Assembly (NCBI RefSeq): GCF_900182575.1
Contig: NZ_FXSZ01000003.1
Span: forward strand, 186,001-250,000
DNA: 64,000 nucleotides
Direction: 5' to 3'
Source of the DNA: Solitalea koreensis
GTDB lineage: Bacteria > Bacteroidota > Bacteroidia > Sphingobacteriales > Sphingobacteriaceae
Part shown: positions 53,545 to 61,900 of the stretch, one piece after another
How positions within the stretch are numbered: the stretch's first letter is position 1
Layout: every line of letters starts with the position of its first letter
Program-made: the position numbers and the translations under genes
Notes under the pieces: generated by a model
Database searches by the model: none
The model's input: the letters and a program-made list of their open reading frames with translations, nothing else
What the model was told of the DNA's origin: nothing

Positions 53545-55605
53545 TTATATAAACATTGTTATTACCATATCAATCAACTTAATACCAATGAAAGGCACAA
53601 TGATGCCTCCCAAGCCATAAATTAGCAGGTTTCTGCGTAATAAAGCACTTGCTCCGATTGGACGGTAGGCAACACCTCTTAATGCCAAAGGAATCAACAT
53701 GGGAATAATTATGGCGTTGAAAATGATCGCTGAAAGAATTGCCGATTCCGGGCTGCTTAGTTTCATAATGTTCAAACTTTGCAAAGCGGGAATCGAGGCC
53801 ATGAACAAAGCCGGGACGATGGCGAAATATTTAGCCACATCATTCGCAATTGAAAAAGTGGTTAGTGTACCACGAGTCATGAGCAACTGCTTGCCAATTT
53901 CAACGATCTCAATCAGTTTGGTAGGGTCGTTATCAAGATCTACCATATTGCCTGCTTCTTTCGCCGCTTGTGTTCCGCTGTTCATTGCCACACCAACATC
54001 AGCCTGAGCCAAAGCCGGAGCATCATTGGTTCCATCACCCATCATTGCAACCAATTTACCTTGGGCTTGTTCAGCTTTGATGTAGTTCATCTTATCTTCA
54101 GGCTTCGCCTCAGCAATATAGTCATCAACGCCTGCTTTATCCGCAATGTATTTTGCTGTTAAAGGGTTGTCGCCGGTAACCATCACCGTTTTTACTCCCA
54201 TTTTGCGGAGGCGTTCAAAACGCTCTGAAATGCCTGGTTTGATAATGTCTTGTAATTCAATTACACCCCACACTTGTTCGTTTCTACAAACTACCAGAGG
54301 AGTTCCCCCATTCGAAGCAATTTTCTTTACTTGTTCCTCAGTTTCGTCTGGAAGTTTGTTTCCGGCGCTGGTTACTATGTTTTTGATTGAATCAAAGGCT
54401 CCTTTGCGGATTCGGTGCCCGTCAGCCAGATTAACGCCGCTGCTGCGTGTTTCAGCTGTGAATTTTATGAATTCCATGCCTTTCTGATCAACAGTAATTA
54501 GTTTCTTGCCGTTTAGTTGCTCATTGGCCAGTTCAACGATCGATTTACCTTCGGGCGTTTCATCTGCTAAAGATGATAAGGTACACGCTTGAAGAAACAT
54601 ATCCGAATCGATACCTAAAGCAGGATAAAAATTGGTGGCCTTGCGGTTTCCAATGGTAATGGTGCCGGTTTTATCAAGCAGAAGCGTATCCAAGTCGCCA
54701 GCTGTTTCTACCGCTTTACCCGACTTGGTTATAACATTGGCTCGCAATGCCCGGTCCATTCCTGCAATACCAATTGCCGAAAGCAAGCCGCCTATTGTGG
54801 TAGGAATCAGGCAAACGAACAAAGAGATGAATGATGAAATCGTAATCGGGGTATTTGCGTAATCAGCAAATGGCTTTAGGGTAACGCAAACAATAATAAA
54901 CACCAGTGTGAAACTTGCCAGTAAGATAGTTAAAGCGATTTCGTTAGGCGTTTTTTGACGAGAAGCTCCTTCCACCAAAGCAATCATTTTATCCAAAAAC
55001 GATTCGCCTGGCTGTGTGGTTACTACCACTTTAATTTCGTCGGAAAGCACTTTGGTACCTCCGGTAACTGATGATTTATCGCAGCCAGCTTCACGAATAA
55101 CGGGGGCAGACTCACCGGTTATGGCTGATTCATCAATCGTTGCCAAGCCTTCAATGATTTCTCCGTCAGTAGGAATCACATCTCCAGCCGCACAGATAAA
55201 TAAGTCACCTTTGAGTAGTTGAGCCGATGATTTGGTAATCATCTTGCCATCCGAAAGAATAACTTTAGCTGGTGTTTCTTCGCGGGTTTTCCGTAGTGAT
55301 TCGGCTTGTGCTTTGCCACGCGCTTCAGCAATGGCTTCAGCAAAATTGGCAAACAATACGGTTACCAATAAAATTAGGAATACAATAAAGTTGTATATAA
55401 CTGAGCCTTGTGATTTGTCGCCGGTGAATGCTGAATATAATGTAACTATCAACGTTACCAGTGTGCCCATTTCCACGGTAAACATGACCGGATTCTTGAT
55501 CATGATCCGAGGATTTAATTTTACAAAGGACTGTTTTAGCGCTCCTTGTACAAGATCTCGCTCAAATAAGTCCAATTTGCGTGTATGTTTTCTTGAAATA
55601 TCCAT
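53545..55605 (-). CDS. kdpB: KdpB, P-type K+-transporting ATPase subunit
   Basis: 686 residues, normal length. The P-type motifs are complete: TGES in AITGESAPV, the phosphorylated Asp in LLLDKTGTITIG, KGAFDS, MVTGDNPLTAK and GDGTNDAPALAQADVGVAMN. It uses ATP to drive K+ uptake through KdpA. It starts 25 bp downstream of kdpA. Membrane helices at the N-terminus and in the last 120 residues match the family. Confidence 0.97.
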   Translation of the reverse strand: MDISRKHTRKLDLFERDLVQGALKQSFVKLNPRIMIKNPVMFTVEMGTLVTLIVTLYSAFTGDKSQGSVIYNFIVFLILLVTVLFANFAEAIAEARGKAQAESLRKTREETPAKVILSDGKMITKSSAQLLKGDLFICAAGDVIPTDGEIIEGLATIDESAITGESAPVIREAGCDKSSVTGGTKVLSDEIKVVVTTQPGESFLDKMIALVEGASRQKTPNEIALTILLASFTLVFIIVCVTLKPFADYANTPITISSFISLFVCLIPTTIGGLLSAIGIAGMDRALRANVITKSGKAVETAGDLDTLLLDKTGTITIGNRKATNFYPALGIDSDMFLQACTLSSLADETPEGKSIVELANEQLNGKKLITVDQKGMEFIKFTAETRSSGVNLADGHRIRKGAFDSIKNIVTSAGNKLPDETEEQVKKIASNGGTPLVVCRNEQVWGVIELQDIIKPGISERFERLRKMGVKTVMVTGDNPLTAKYIADKAGVDDYIAEAKPEDKMNYIKAEQAQGKLVAMMGDGTNDAPALAQADVGVAMNSGTQAAKEAGNMVDLDNDPTKLIEIVEIGKQLLMTRGTLTTFSIANDVAKYFAIVPALFMASIPALQSLNIMKLSSPESAILSAIIFNAIIIPMLIPLALRGVAYRPIGASALLRRNLLIYGLGGIIVPFIGIKLIDMVITMFI

Positions 55606-55630
55606 GTTAAATCTTTTCTATTTCTTCTAA

Positions 55631-57346
55631 TTAATAAATGCTGAAGTACTCAGCAATCGGACCTAATGCCAACGCAGGGAAATAGGATAAGGCGGTTACA
55701 ATGACAATTATCGCCAAAATCATTGCACCAAAGGTTAATGAATCGGTTTTTAGGGTGCCGGATGATTCAGGAATATATTTTTTATTAGCAAGGAGTCCCA
55801 CAATAGCAATTGGGCCGATAATTGGCAAGAATCTGCCTAAAATCAATACGAAACCGGTGCTAACGTTCCACCAAATGTTATTATCTCCTAAACCTTCAAA
55901 GCCTGAACCATTGTTAGCGTTTGACGAAGTGTATTCATATAATATCTCTGAAAATCCATGATGCCCCGGGTTGTTGAGCCAGCTACCAGGCTTTACTGCC
56001 CAATCTGCATTTGGATACTGCATAAATAGATAAGAGGCCAAGGCTGTGCCGGCAAGAATAAGCAGCGGACTTAATAAGGCAATTAAAGCTGCAATTTTAA
56101 CTTCCCGGGCCTCCACTTTATGCCCCATGAACTCCGGTGTTCGGCCTACCATCAGCCCGGAAATAAACACAGCAATGATGATAAAGATGAAAAAGTTCAA
56201 GAACCCAACGCCAACCCCACCATATAAGGCATTAATCATCATATCTAACATAGCCACTCCTCCTGAAATAGGTGTTAAGCTATCATGCATCGCGTTTACA
56301 GAACCATTAGAAGTTGAGGTGGTAGCAATGCTCCAATAGGCTGATGCCGCTGGCCCAATTCTTACTTCTTTGCCCTCCATGCTGCCGGTAGGTTCTGAAA
56401 TGCCCATTTTAGCAATAGCAGGATTGCCTGCGGTTTCATAATGTACATTTATGCTCACGAAAGTCAGGAAAAACAAGGTCATGATGCCAAAAATGACGTA
56501 AGCAAACTTCTTACGATTTAGATAATAACCTAAGGCAAAAACCAAGGCAATAGGAATCAATAAAATGGAAATGCTTTCCGCTGCATTGGTGAGGTAATTA
56601 GGGTTTTCAAACGGATGTGCAGTGTTTGCTCCAAACCAGCCACCGCCGTTAGTGCCCAACATCTTAATAGCAATCATGCCGGCAGCTGGTCCGCGCGATA
56701 CTTGTACGCCATCACCTTGCAGGGTAACGATTGAATCTTTACCGGAATAGCTGGCGGGAGTGCCGTTGAATATCAAAATAGTAGCAACAATCGTTGCAGT
56801 AGGAAGTAAAATACGGGTGTTGGCTTTAACGAAGATATCCCAGAAGTTGCCAAGGCTGTTAGTGGTTTTGGTTTTTAATCCGTTAAACAAGGCTATTAAT
56901 GCTGCCATACCGGTGGCAGCACTTGTAAACATTAAGAAGGTAATTACAAACAGTTGCGTGAAATAGGTTAAGCCTGTTTCACCTGAATAATGTTGTAAGT
57001 CGCAGTTAACTACAAAGCTTATAATGGTATTAAAAGCAAGATCTGGAGATTGGTTGGGATTACTGTCGGGGTTTAATGGTAAATAAGCTTGAAAAAACAA
57101 CAATCCAAAACCGATGACAAACCAAACCAGATTGACAGTAAGCAGCGCCTTTAAGAACTGTTTCCAGTTCATGTCCTCTTTGGGATTAATGCCTGACAGT
57201 TTGAAGAAGATCCGTTCTATCGGACGCATAAAGTCTGACCAGGTATTTTCTCCTTTAAAAACTTTCGCTATATACATAGCCAATGGAATGGCAAGTAACA
57301 CCGTAACTACGTAAGTAATGATTATGCCGATAATTTCTGTGTTCAT
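55631..57346 (-). CDS. kdpA: KdpA, K+-channel-like subunit
   Basis: 571 residues with ten predicted helices. Selectivity-filter-like sequences of the four repeats are visible, including GTNGGGWFGANTAHPFENP and SSNANNGSGFEGL. High-affinity K+ binding and entry subunit. It starts 34 bp after kdpF on the minus strand. Confidence 0.97.
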   Translation of the reverse strand: MNTEIIGIIITYVVTVLLAIPLAMYIAKVFKGENTWSDFMRPIERIFFKLSGINPKEDMNWKQFLKALLTVNLVWFVIGFGLLFFQAYLPLNPDSNPNQSPDLAFNTIISFVVNCDLQHYSGETGLTYFTQLFVITFLMFTSAATGMAALIALFNGLKTKTTNSLGNFWDIFVKANTRILLPTATIVATILIFNGTPASYSGKDSIVTLQGDGVQVSRGPAAGMIAIKMLGTNGGGWFGANTAHPFENPNYLTNAAESISILLIPIALVFALGYYLNRKKFAYVIFGIMTLFFLTFVSINVHYETAGNPAIAKMGISEPTGSMEGKEVRIGPAASAYWSIATTSTSNGSVNAMHDSLTPISGGVAMLDMMINALYGGVGVGFLNFFIFIIIAVFISGLMVGRTPEFMGHKVEAREVKIAALIALLSPLLILAGTALASYLFMQYPNADWAVKPGSWLNNPGHHGFSEILYEYTSSNANNGSGFEGLGDNNIWWNVSTGFVLILGRFLPIIGPIAIVGLLANKKYIPESSGTLKTDSLTFGAMILAIIVIVTALSYFPALALGPIAEYFSIY

Positions 57347-57380
57347 TGTTAGTTAAAAGTTGGGTCTCGAATTAATCGCT

Positions 57381-57458
57381 TTAAAACTTTTCGGGTTTTA
57401 ATAGTACATAAACCAGGTATGTAAATACCAGAATGGAAAGAATGAATAGTGCAGTCAT
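57381..57458 (-). CDS. kdpF: KdpF small K+-ATPase subunit
   Basis: 25 residues, too short for automated ORF lists: one membrane helix beginning MTALFILSILVF and ending VLLKPEKF, the typical KdpF ending. It lies just upstream of kdpA as expected and stabilises the KdpFABC complex. Confidence 0.9.
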   Translation of the reverse strand: MTALFILSILVFTYLVYVLLKPEKF

Positions 57459-57469
57459 TTATTTACGTT

Positions 57470-57553
57470 TTAAATGTTTTCGAAATAGTCGACAGACTTG
57501 AAAAATAGCCAGAAGCATAAAATCCCGGCGAGGAGTAATAGCATCGTCATCAT
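57470..57553 (-). CDS. Second tiny membrane peptide preceding kdpF
   Basis: 27 residues from the ATG at 57553 (MMTML...), one hydrophobic helix of about 16 residues, then FFKSVDYFENI. It ends 11 bp before the kdpF start, so it is probably the first gene of the kdpFABC transcript. It resembles KdpF in size and topology but its tail differs. Function unknown; it may be an extra small subunit or a leader peptide. Confidence 0.65.
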   Translation of the reverse strand: MMTMLLLLAGILCFWLFFKSVDYFENI

Positions 57554-57708
57554 TTTTTTAAAAATTAATTAGAAACATGTAATTAATGTTTGACGGAAGA
57601 TGCCAAACATAATGCCTAGGAAATTCAAGAGAGGTGAGGTGAAATAAAAACGGCTTATAATTAGATTGTTAATCTATTTTGTTTTGGAAATCTTGTTTTG
57701 ATTAAAAA
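57554..57708. promoter_or_regulatory. Probable kdp promoter region
   Basis: Contains the dyad TAGATT-GTT-AATCTA at 57662-57676, a possible site for the NtrC-type activator about 110 bp upstream of the first small gene. A TGGCA word on the minus strand (57601-57605) is the best fit to a sigma-54 -24 element, but no good -12 GC follows. Confidence 0.35.
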
Positions 57709-57739
57709 GAAAAACCCTTTCAAAATGGAAGGGTTTTTC
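57709..57739 (-). terminator. Rho-independent terminator after the stand-alone sensor gene
   Basis: GAAAAACCCTT (57709-57719) and AAGGGTTTTTC (57729-57739) pair perfectly; on the minus strand a CTTTTT run follows. It separates the sensor gene from the kdpFABC transcript. Confidence 0.85.
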
Positions 57740-57789
57740 CAGAATGGAGTGAAGTTACTTCTTTATGCAGGGCGTAGTGCTTGCAGAGT

Positions 57790-58314
57790 TTACTCTAAAA
57801 AAGAAGGAATATTGAAGATCAAACTGAAGCAGATCAATACACAAACCGCCAAGAGCAGTGAGATGTATAAAATAGCATTGTCGGCGGTTTTTTGAGCCAA
57901 TCCATTTTTGCGTTCTAAAGCTTGCATGTTTAACTCGCTGATCTTATACAGATTTGTTCGTATTGAGGTCGATAAAAGTTGAGAAGATGGGTTTTGCTGA
58001 TAATACTCAAAATTGGCACGCAGCTGTTTAACAGTCTCTTTTTCGCCAATTTCGGTAATATTACTTTCTTCCAATTTAAGTTTACTATCGAATTGAACCG
58101 CTGCCGCCCGTGCTTTGCTAACTTCAGCATTGTTCATATTGTCAAGTTGCTGCATCATTTCTTTAGCCCATTCAATGGATGCATAATTATCCTTTAAAAT
58201 CGCCTTTGAATTTTTGCCTAGCTTGTAAATAAATTGGGTTCCGGCAAGGCCCATAAGCAGGATTACCAAGAACAAAGACCAGAGGCCAATTGTGAGTTTC
58301 GTTATCTTTTTCAT
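57790..58314 (-). CDS. Stand-alone four-helix sensor domain, kinase-less paralogue
   Basis: 174 residues, closely similar along its length to residues 1-170 of the histidine kinase at 48761-50467: same first helix (LWxLFxVILLMGL), same ITEIGEKETV and KISExNMQALERKN, same second helix. It stops just after the second helix, where the kinase continues into HAMP. A clean terminator follows, so it is expressed as a short membrane sensor or is a truncated duplicate. It sits between the NtrC-type regulator and kdpF. It could tune the kinase by heterodimer formation; this is inference. Confidence 0.75.
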   Translation of the reverse strand: MKKITKLTIGLWSLFLVILLMGLAGTQFIYKLGKNSKAILKDNYASIEWAKEMMQQLDNMNNAEVSKARAAAVQFDSKLKLEESNITEIGEKETVKQLRANFEYYQQNPSSQLLSTSIRTNLYKISELNMQALERKNGLAQKTADNAILYISLLLAVCVLICFSLIFNIPSFLE

Positions 58315-58388
58315 TTCCCATTGTTTTGAGAAATTGATAAAGTTCTAGTTCTATGCCAATTATTAGAAATGAAAAAGTAAGTGATCAG

Positions 58389-59729
58389 TCAGATTTTATA
58401 CTCTTCAATTTTTCTATAAAGCGTTGTGAGTCCGATGTTGAGCAAGCGTGCGGCTTCGGTTTTGTTGCCTCCGGTATGTGCTAATACTTTTTTAATGTGT
58501 TGTTTTTCGACTGTTGACAGATCGAAGGAGCTTGTGATTGAACCGCTGATCGCATCTTGTTGTAGTTCAAAAGGAAGATCTTCTACTGTTAATGAGTTCG
58601 AATCACAAAGAATAACAGCACGCTCCATAATATTTTTAAGCTCTCGAATATTGCCTCTCCAGTTATAGTTTTGTAGATGGGTCAAAAATTCAGGGCTCAT
58701 AGCAATTATGCGTTTGTTGGTTTTAGCGCCAAACTGTTTCAGAAAGAAATTAGCCAATTCAAGAATATCTTTTTTGCGATCTCGCAAAGCCGGAAGGTTA
58801 ATTTGAAAAACACTGAGTCGGTAGAAAAGGTCTAATCGAAAATGGCCGTTTTCACTTTCGGTTTTTAAATCGCGATTGGTGGCTGCAATTACTCGAACAT
58901 TCACTTTTGAGGTTTTGCTTTCTCCGACTTTCAAAAGTTCACCTGTTTCAAGTACACGTAAGAGTTTGGCTTGAAGGTCAATGTTCATTTCGCCAATTTC
59001 ATCCAAAAAAATAGTCCCTTCATTTGCTTCTTCAAATAAGCCTTTTGTGTCTTTCGTTGCACCTGTAAAAGCACCCGCTTTGTGGCCAAACAACTCGCTT
59101 TCCAGTAATTCTTTAGAGAATGCACTGCAATTTACGGCGACAAAGTTTTTCTTTTGTCGGCTGCTTTCTTGATGAATAGCTTCCGCAAAAACTTCTTTGC
59201 CTGTTCCGGTTTCTCCTAAGAGCAAAACGGTTGTGTCTGTATTGGAAACTTTTCGGGCCAGCGTAATAGCATCCTGTATTTGCTTGGATTGGCCAATTAT
59301 TTTATCAAACGAATATTTTTCGCCAACTCTTTTTTCTAAATGATGCAAACGTTGTTGCATTTGGGCTTTTTCCATGGCTTTGGCCACCAGTGGAATAATT
59401 TTGTCATTATCGTCGCCTTTGGTTATATAATCGAATGCCCCGTTTTTTATAGCTTTAACGCCATCAGCAATAGTTCCGAATGCGGTTAATACAATGATTT
59501 CCAGCTCCGGATATTTTGATCTGATACTTTGAGTTAGTTCAACGCCGTTTGCATCGGGTAGTTTCACATCACTAAGCACCACTTGTATGTCTTCTAGTTC
59601 GAGTTTTTTTAGACCCTCTTTGCCAGTTGCGGCTTCAAATAGGGAATAACCTTCCAACGAAAGAATACGAGCAAGTAATCCTCTCAGTTTATCTTCGTCA
59701 TCAATAATAAGGATGTTGCCTTTTGACAT
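58389..59729 (-). CDS. NtrC-family sigma-54-dependent response regulator
   Basis: 446 residues: receiver domain (1-120, phospho-acceptor Asp 54 in LSDVKLPDANG), AAA+ domain with GETGTGKE (Walker A), GAFTGA (sigma-54 contact) and FLDEIGEM, and a C-terminal Fis-type HTH (GGNKTEAARLLNIGLTTLYRKI). First gene of the kdp-linked group on the minus strand, so it probably replaces the OmpR-type KdpE in activating kdpFABC. Its kinase is likely at 48761-50467. Confidence 0.92.
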   Translation of the reverse strand: MSKGNILIIDDEDKLRGLLARILSLEGYSLFEAATGKEGLKKLELEDIQVVLSDVKLPDANGVELTQSIRSKYPELEIIVLTAFGTIADGVKAIKNGAFDYITKGDDNDKIIPLVAKAMEKAQMQQRLHHLEKRVGEKYSFDKIIGQSKQIQDAITLARKVSNTDTTVLLLGETGTGKEVFAEAIHQESSRQKKNFVAVNCSAFSKELLESELFGHKAGAFTGATKDTKGLFEEANEGTIFLDEIGEMNIDLQAKLLRVLETGELLKVGESKTSKVNVRVIAATNRDLKTESENGHFRLDLFYRLSVFQINLPALRDRKKDILELANFFLKQFGAKTNKRIIAMSPEFLTHLQNYNWRGNIRELKNIMERAVILCDSNSLTVEDLPFELQQDAISGSITSSFDLSTVEKQHIKKVLAHTGGNKTEAARLLNIGLTTLYRKIEEYKI

Positions 59730-59805
59730 GTTTTAATAATAAATTTAAAGCAAATGAACGAAGTTTTTTTGATTGAATACTTTAGCCTTTTGGTAAAGAC
59801 GAAAA

Positions 59806-59837
59806 AAGTCCACTGAATGCTCCAGTGGACTTCACAT
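59806..59837 (-). terminator. Rho-independent terminator of the Cys-rich protein gene
   Basis: AAGTCCACTG (59806-59815) pairs with CAGTGGACTT (59823-59832); on the minus strand it is followed by TTTTTTC. Confidence 0.82.
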
Positions 59838-59877
59838 GTTCAACCTTAAAGCAGAACTATTATAATTCTTTAACAAC

Positions 59878-60213
59878 TTATGCCTTCGTTTTTGCAGCAG
59901 TCATTTTAGTTAATTTCTTGCCACATATAGAGCATTTTCCTGGTTGGGTACTCACTTCATTATTATGCTCTTTACAATAATAAGTTCCTACTTTAATTAG
60001 TGCTACGTTGTCTGTAGGACAATCGCCCCGTTCTGAGGCAGAGTAATCGCATTTAGGGCAACGGTATTGTTCTGCTGTAGTAGCATGACTAGCATGTTTA
60101 TTTGCATGTTTCGTGGTGCTGGCCTTTGGGCTTGTAGGGGTAGTAGGTACTTCTTGTGCATATACTCCTAGAGTAAACGCACATAACGTACAGATCAATA
60201 AGAGTTTTTTCAT
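59878..60213 (-). CDS. Secreted Cys-rich metal-binding protein
   Basis: 111 residues. Signal peptide ends near GVYAQ (20), then a Thr/Ser/His-rich linker. Two Cys centres follow: YRCPKCDYSASERGDCP and YYCKEHNNEVSTQPGKCSICGKKL. The second resembles the heavy-metal-binding domain (CPMHP...CPKCGM type) found in metal efflux proteins; the first resembles a rubredoxin/zinc-ribbon knuckle. It may bind Cu, Zn or Fe in the periplasm. No metal transporter gene is adjacent. Confidence 0.75.
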   Translation of the reverse strand: MKKLLLICTLCAFTLGVYAQEVPTTPTSPKASTTKHANKHASHATTAEQYRCPKCDYSASERGDCPTDNVALIKVGTYYCKEHNNEVSTQPGKCSICGKKLTKMTAAKTKA

Positions 60214-60389
60214 GACTTATAGATTTAATAATGGTTCGATAAAATCGTTATTTTCATAGAGTTACTACTAAGAACAGTTAAGTAATAAAATCCTCTCTAG
60301 TAAAACCTCAAAAAATGCACCATTTCTGCTGTTTTTTTTGCATATATAATATTAATTGGAAAGTGGACTTACGGCATCAAAATTCTGCC

Positions 60390-60397
60390 TACTTTTG
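60390..60397 (+). promoter_or_regulatory. Bacteroidetes -7 element of the MFS gene
   Basis: TACTTTTG fits TAnnTTTG, 30 bp before the ATG at 60428; it supports that start over the upstream TTG/ATG-free opening at 60356. Confidence 0.5.
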
Positions 60398-60427
60398 TTC
60401 GCTTACCAATTTCGTGGTTTGCAAGCT

Positions 60428-61627
60428 ATGTCCAGCAACGAGAAGTCCATTTATACCTTACAATTTGCATTGGTTTGCCTGAGTTCATTTTTGTTCTCCG
60501 CCAGTTTCAATATGCTCATTCCGGAGCTGCCATCGTATTTAAGTAGTTTAGGAGGTGCTGAGTATAAGGGGCTTATTATCGCTTTGTTTACCTTAACGGC
60601 AGGCATTTCCAGACCTTTTAGTGGAAAATTGACAGATACCATTGGTCGGGTTCCGGTTATGGCTGTAGGTTCGCTTGTTTGTTTTGTCTGCGGATTTCTA
60701 TATCCGGTACTTACTACGGTGGCCGGCTTTCTCTTCTTAAGGTTGATTCATGGCTTTTCTACAGGATTTAAGCCAACGGCCACTGCCGCCTACGTTGCCG
60801 ATCTGGTTCCGATTAATCGTTGGGGAGAAGCAATGGGCATTCACGGCATTTGTTTTAGCACCGGAATGGCGATTGGTCCGGCCATTGGAAGTGCAATAAC
60901 GGCCCGGTTTTCTATTAATATCTTATTTTATTGTTCATCCGTTTTTGCATTGTTGTCAATTGCCATACTGATGAATATGAAAGAAAGCTTGCACAATAAA
61001 CAGTCCTTTAAGTTTGCCCATTTAAAGATGGGTAGAAATGAAATTATAGAATGGCGGGCTTTGCCGGCGGCTGTTGTTACCTTGTTAAGTTATGTGAGCT
61101 ATGGTGCGTTGCTTACTATCGTTTCTGATTGGAGCAAACATTTGGGAGTAGAAAACAAAGGCTTGTTTTTTATGGTGTTTACCGTAGCTTCGTTATTGAT
61201 TCGCTTCGTTGCAGGCAAGGCTTCCGATCGTTATGGCAGGGTTAGCATTTTAAAGATATCGATCGTATTGCTGATATTTTCATTGGTGTTTATCGGCATG
61301 GCCAATTCAGCCTTTTCATTAATGGCAGCCTCGGCGTTATATGGTGTTGCAACCGGTATGCTGTCGCCAGCGGTTACTGCTTGGACAGTGGACTTAAGTC
61401 ATGAAGAGCATAGAGGAAAAGCAATGGCAACGATGTATATAGCCTTGGAAATAGGTATTGGAACGGGAGCCTTGTTAGCCGGTTGGCTATTTGTCGACCA
61501 AATTTCAATGGTTCCGGTAACGTTCTATGCCTGCGCAGGAATCACGCTTATAGGTTTTATTTACCTTCAGTTTATTTACAAAAATAAAATTAACCCATCT
61601 CGCTTTGAATCCCGAAATATTAAATGA
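60428..61627 (+). CDS. MFS transporter
   Basis: About 399 residues from the ATG at 60428, with twelve membrane helices. The MFS signature between helices 2 and 3 is GISRPFSGKLTDTIGRVPVM, and the second half repeats it with VAGKASDRYGRVSI. Likely a drug or metabolite:H+ exporter (DHA1-like); substrate unknown. Its end overlaps the start of the DUF3820 gene. Confidence 0.88.
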   Translation: MSSNEKSIYTLQFALVCLSSFLFSASFNMLIPELPSYLSSLGGAEYKGLIIALFTLTAGISRPFSGKLTDTIGRVPVMAVGSLVCFVCGFLYPVLTTVAGFLFLRLIHGFSTGFKPTATAAYVADLVPINRWGEAMGIHGICFSTGMAIGPAIGSAITARFSINILFYCSSVFALLSIAILMNMKESLHNKQSFKFAHLKMGRNEIIEWRALPAAVVTLLSYVSYGALLTIVSDWSKHLGVENKGLFFMVFTVASLLIRFVAGKASDRYGRVSILKISIVLLIFSLVFIGMANSAFSLMAASALYGVATGMLSPAVTAWTVDLSHEEHRGKAMATMYIALEIGIGTGALLAGWLFVDQISMVPVTFYACAGITLIGFIYLQFIYKNKINPSRFESRNIK

Positions 61628-61814
61628 ACTAGTCACCATGCGCATGCCTTATGGTAAATATAAAGGCGTTATACTCTGTAATTTGCCAGAGCCTTATTTA
61701 GTTTGGTATCATAGCAAAGGTTTTCCAACCGGAAAGCTTGGCATGTTGCTGCACACGTTATACGAAATTAAGCTCAATGGTTTGGAATATTTGCTGGAGC
61801 CGTTGAAAAAGTAG
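61605..61814 (+). CDS. DUF3820-family small protein
   Basis: 69 residues. The family core is MPYGKYKGVILCNLPEPYLVWYHSKGFPTGKLG... and ends in LEYLLEPLKK. Homologues usually begin NPEIL..LV, so the TTG at 61605, overlapping the MFS stop by 23 bp, is the likely start; the ATGs at 61638 and 61644 would cut into the conserved N-terminus. Function unknown. Confidence 0.8.
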   Translation: MNPEILNELVTMRMPYGKYKGVILCNLPEPYLVWYHSKGFPTGKLGMLLHTLYEIKLNGLEYLLEPLKK

Positions 61815-61900
61815 ATATAGTGCCATGGCATGCACATAGATTTTTTGTCTTTACACTAAAAACAAAATCGTCTGTGTACATGCTGCTCAGACTGTGATTA

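Noticed and set aside
57595..57625. Possible sigma-54 -24/-12 promoter on the minus strand before the kdp small genes.
   Set aside because: TGGCA is present, but the GC of the -12 element is missing at the right spacing; the alternative GG pair is one base out of register.
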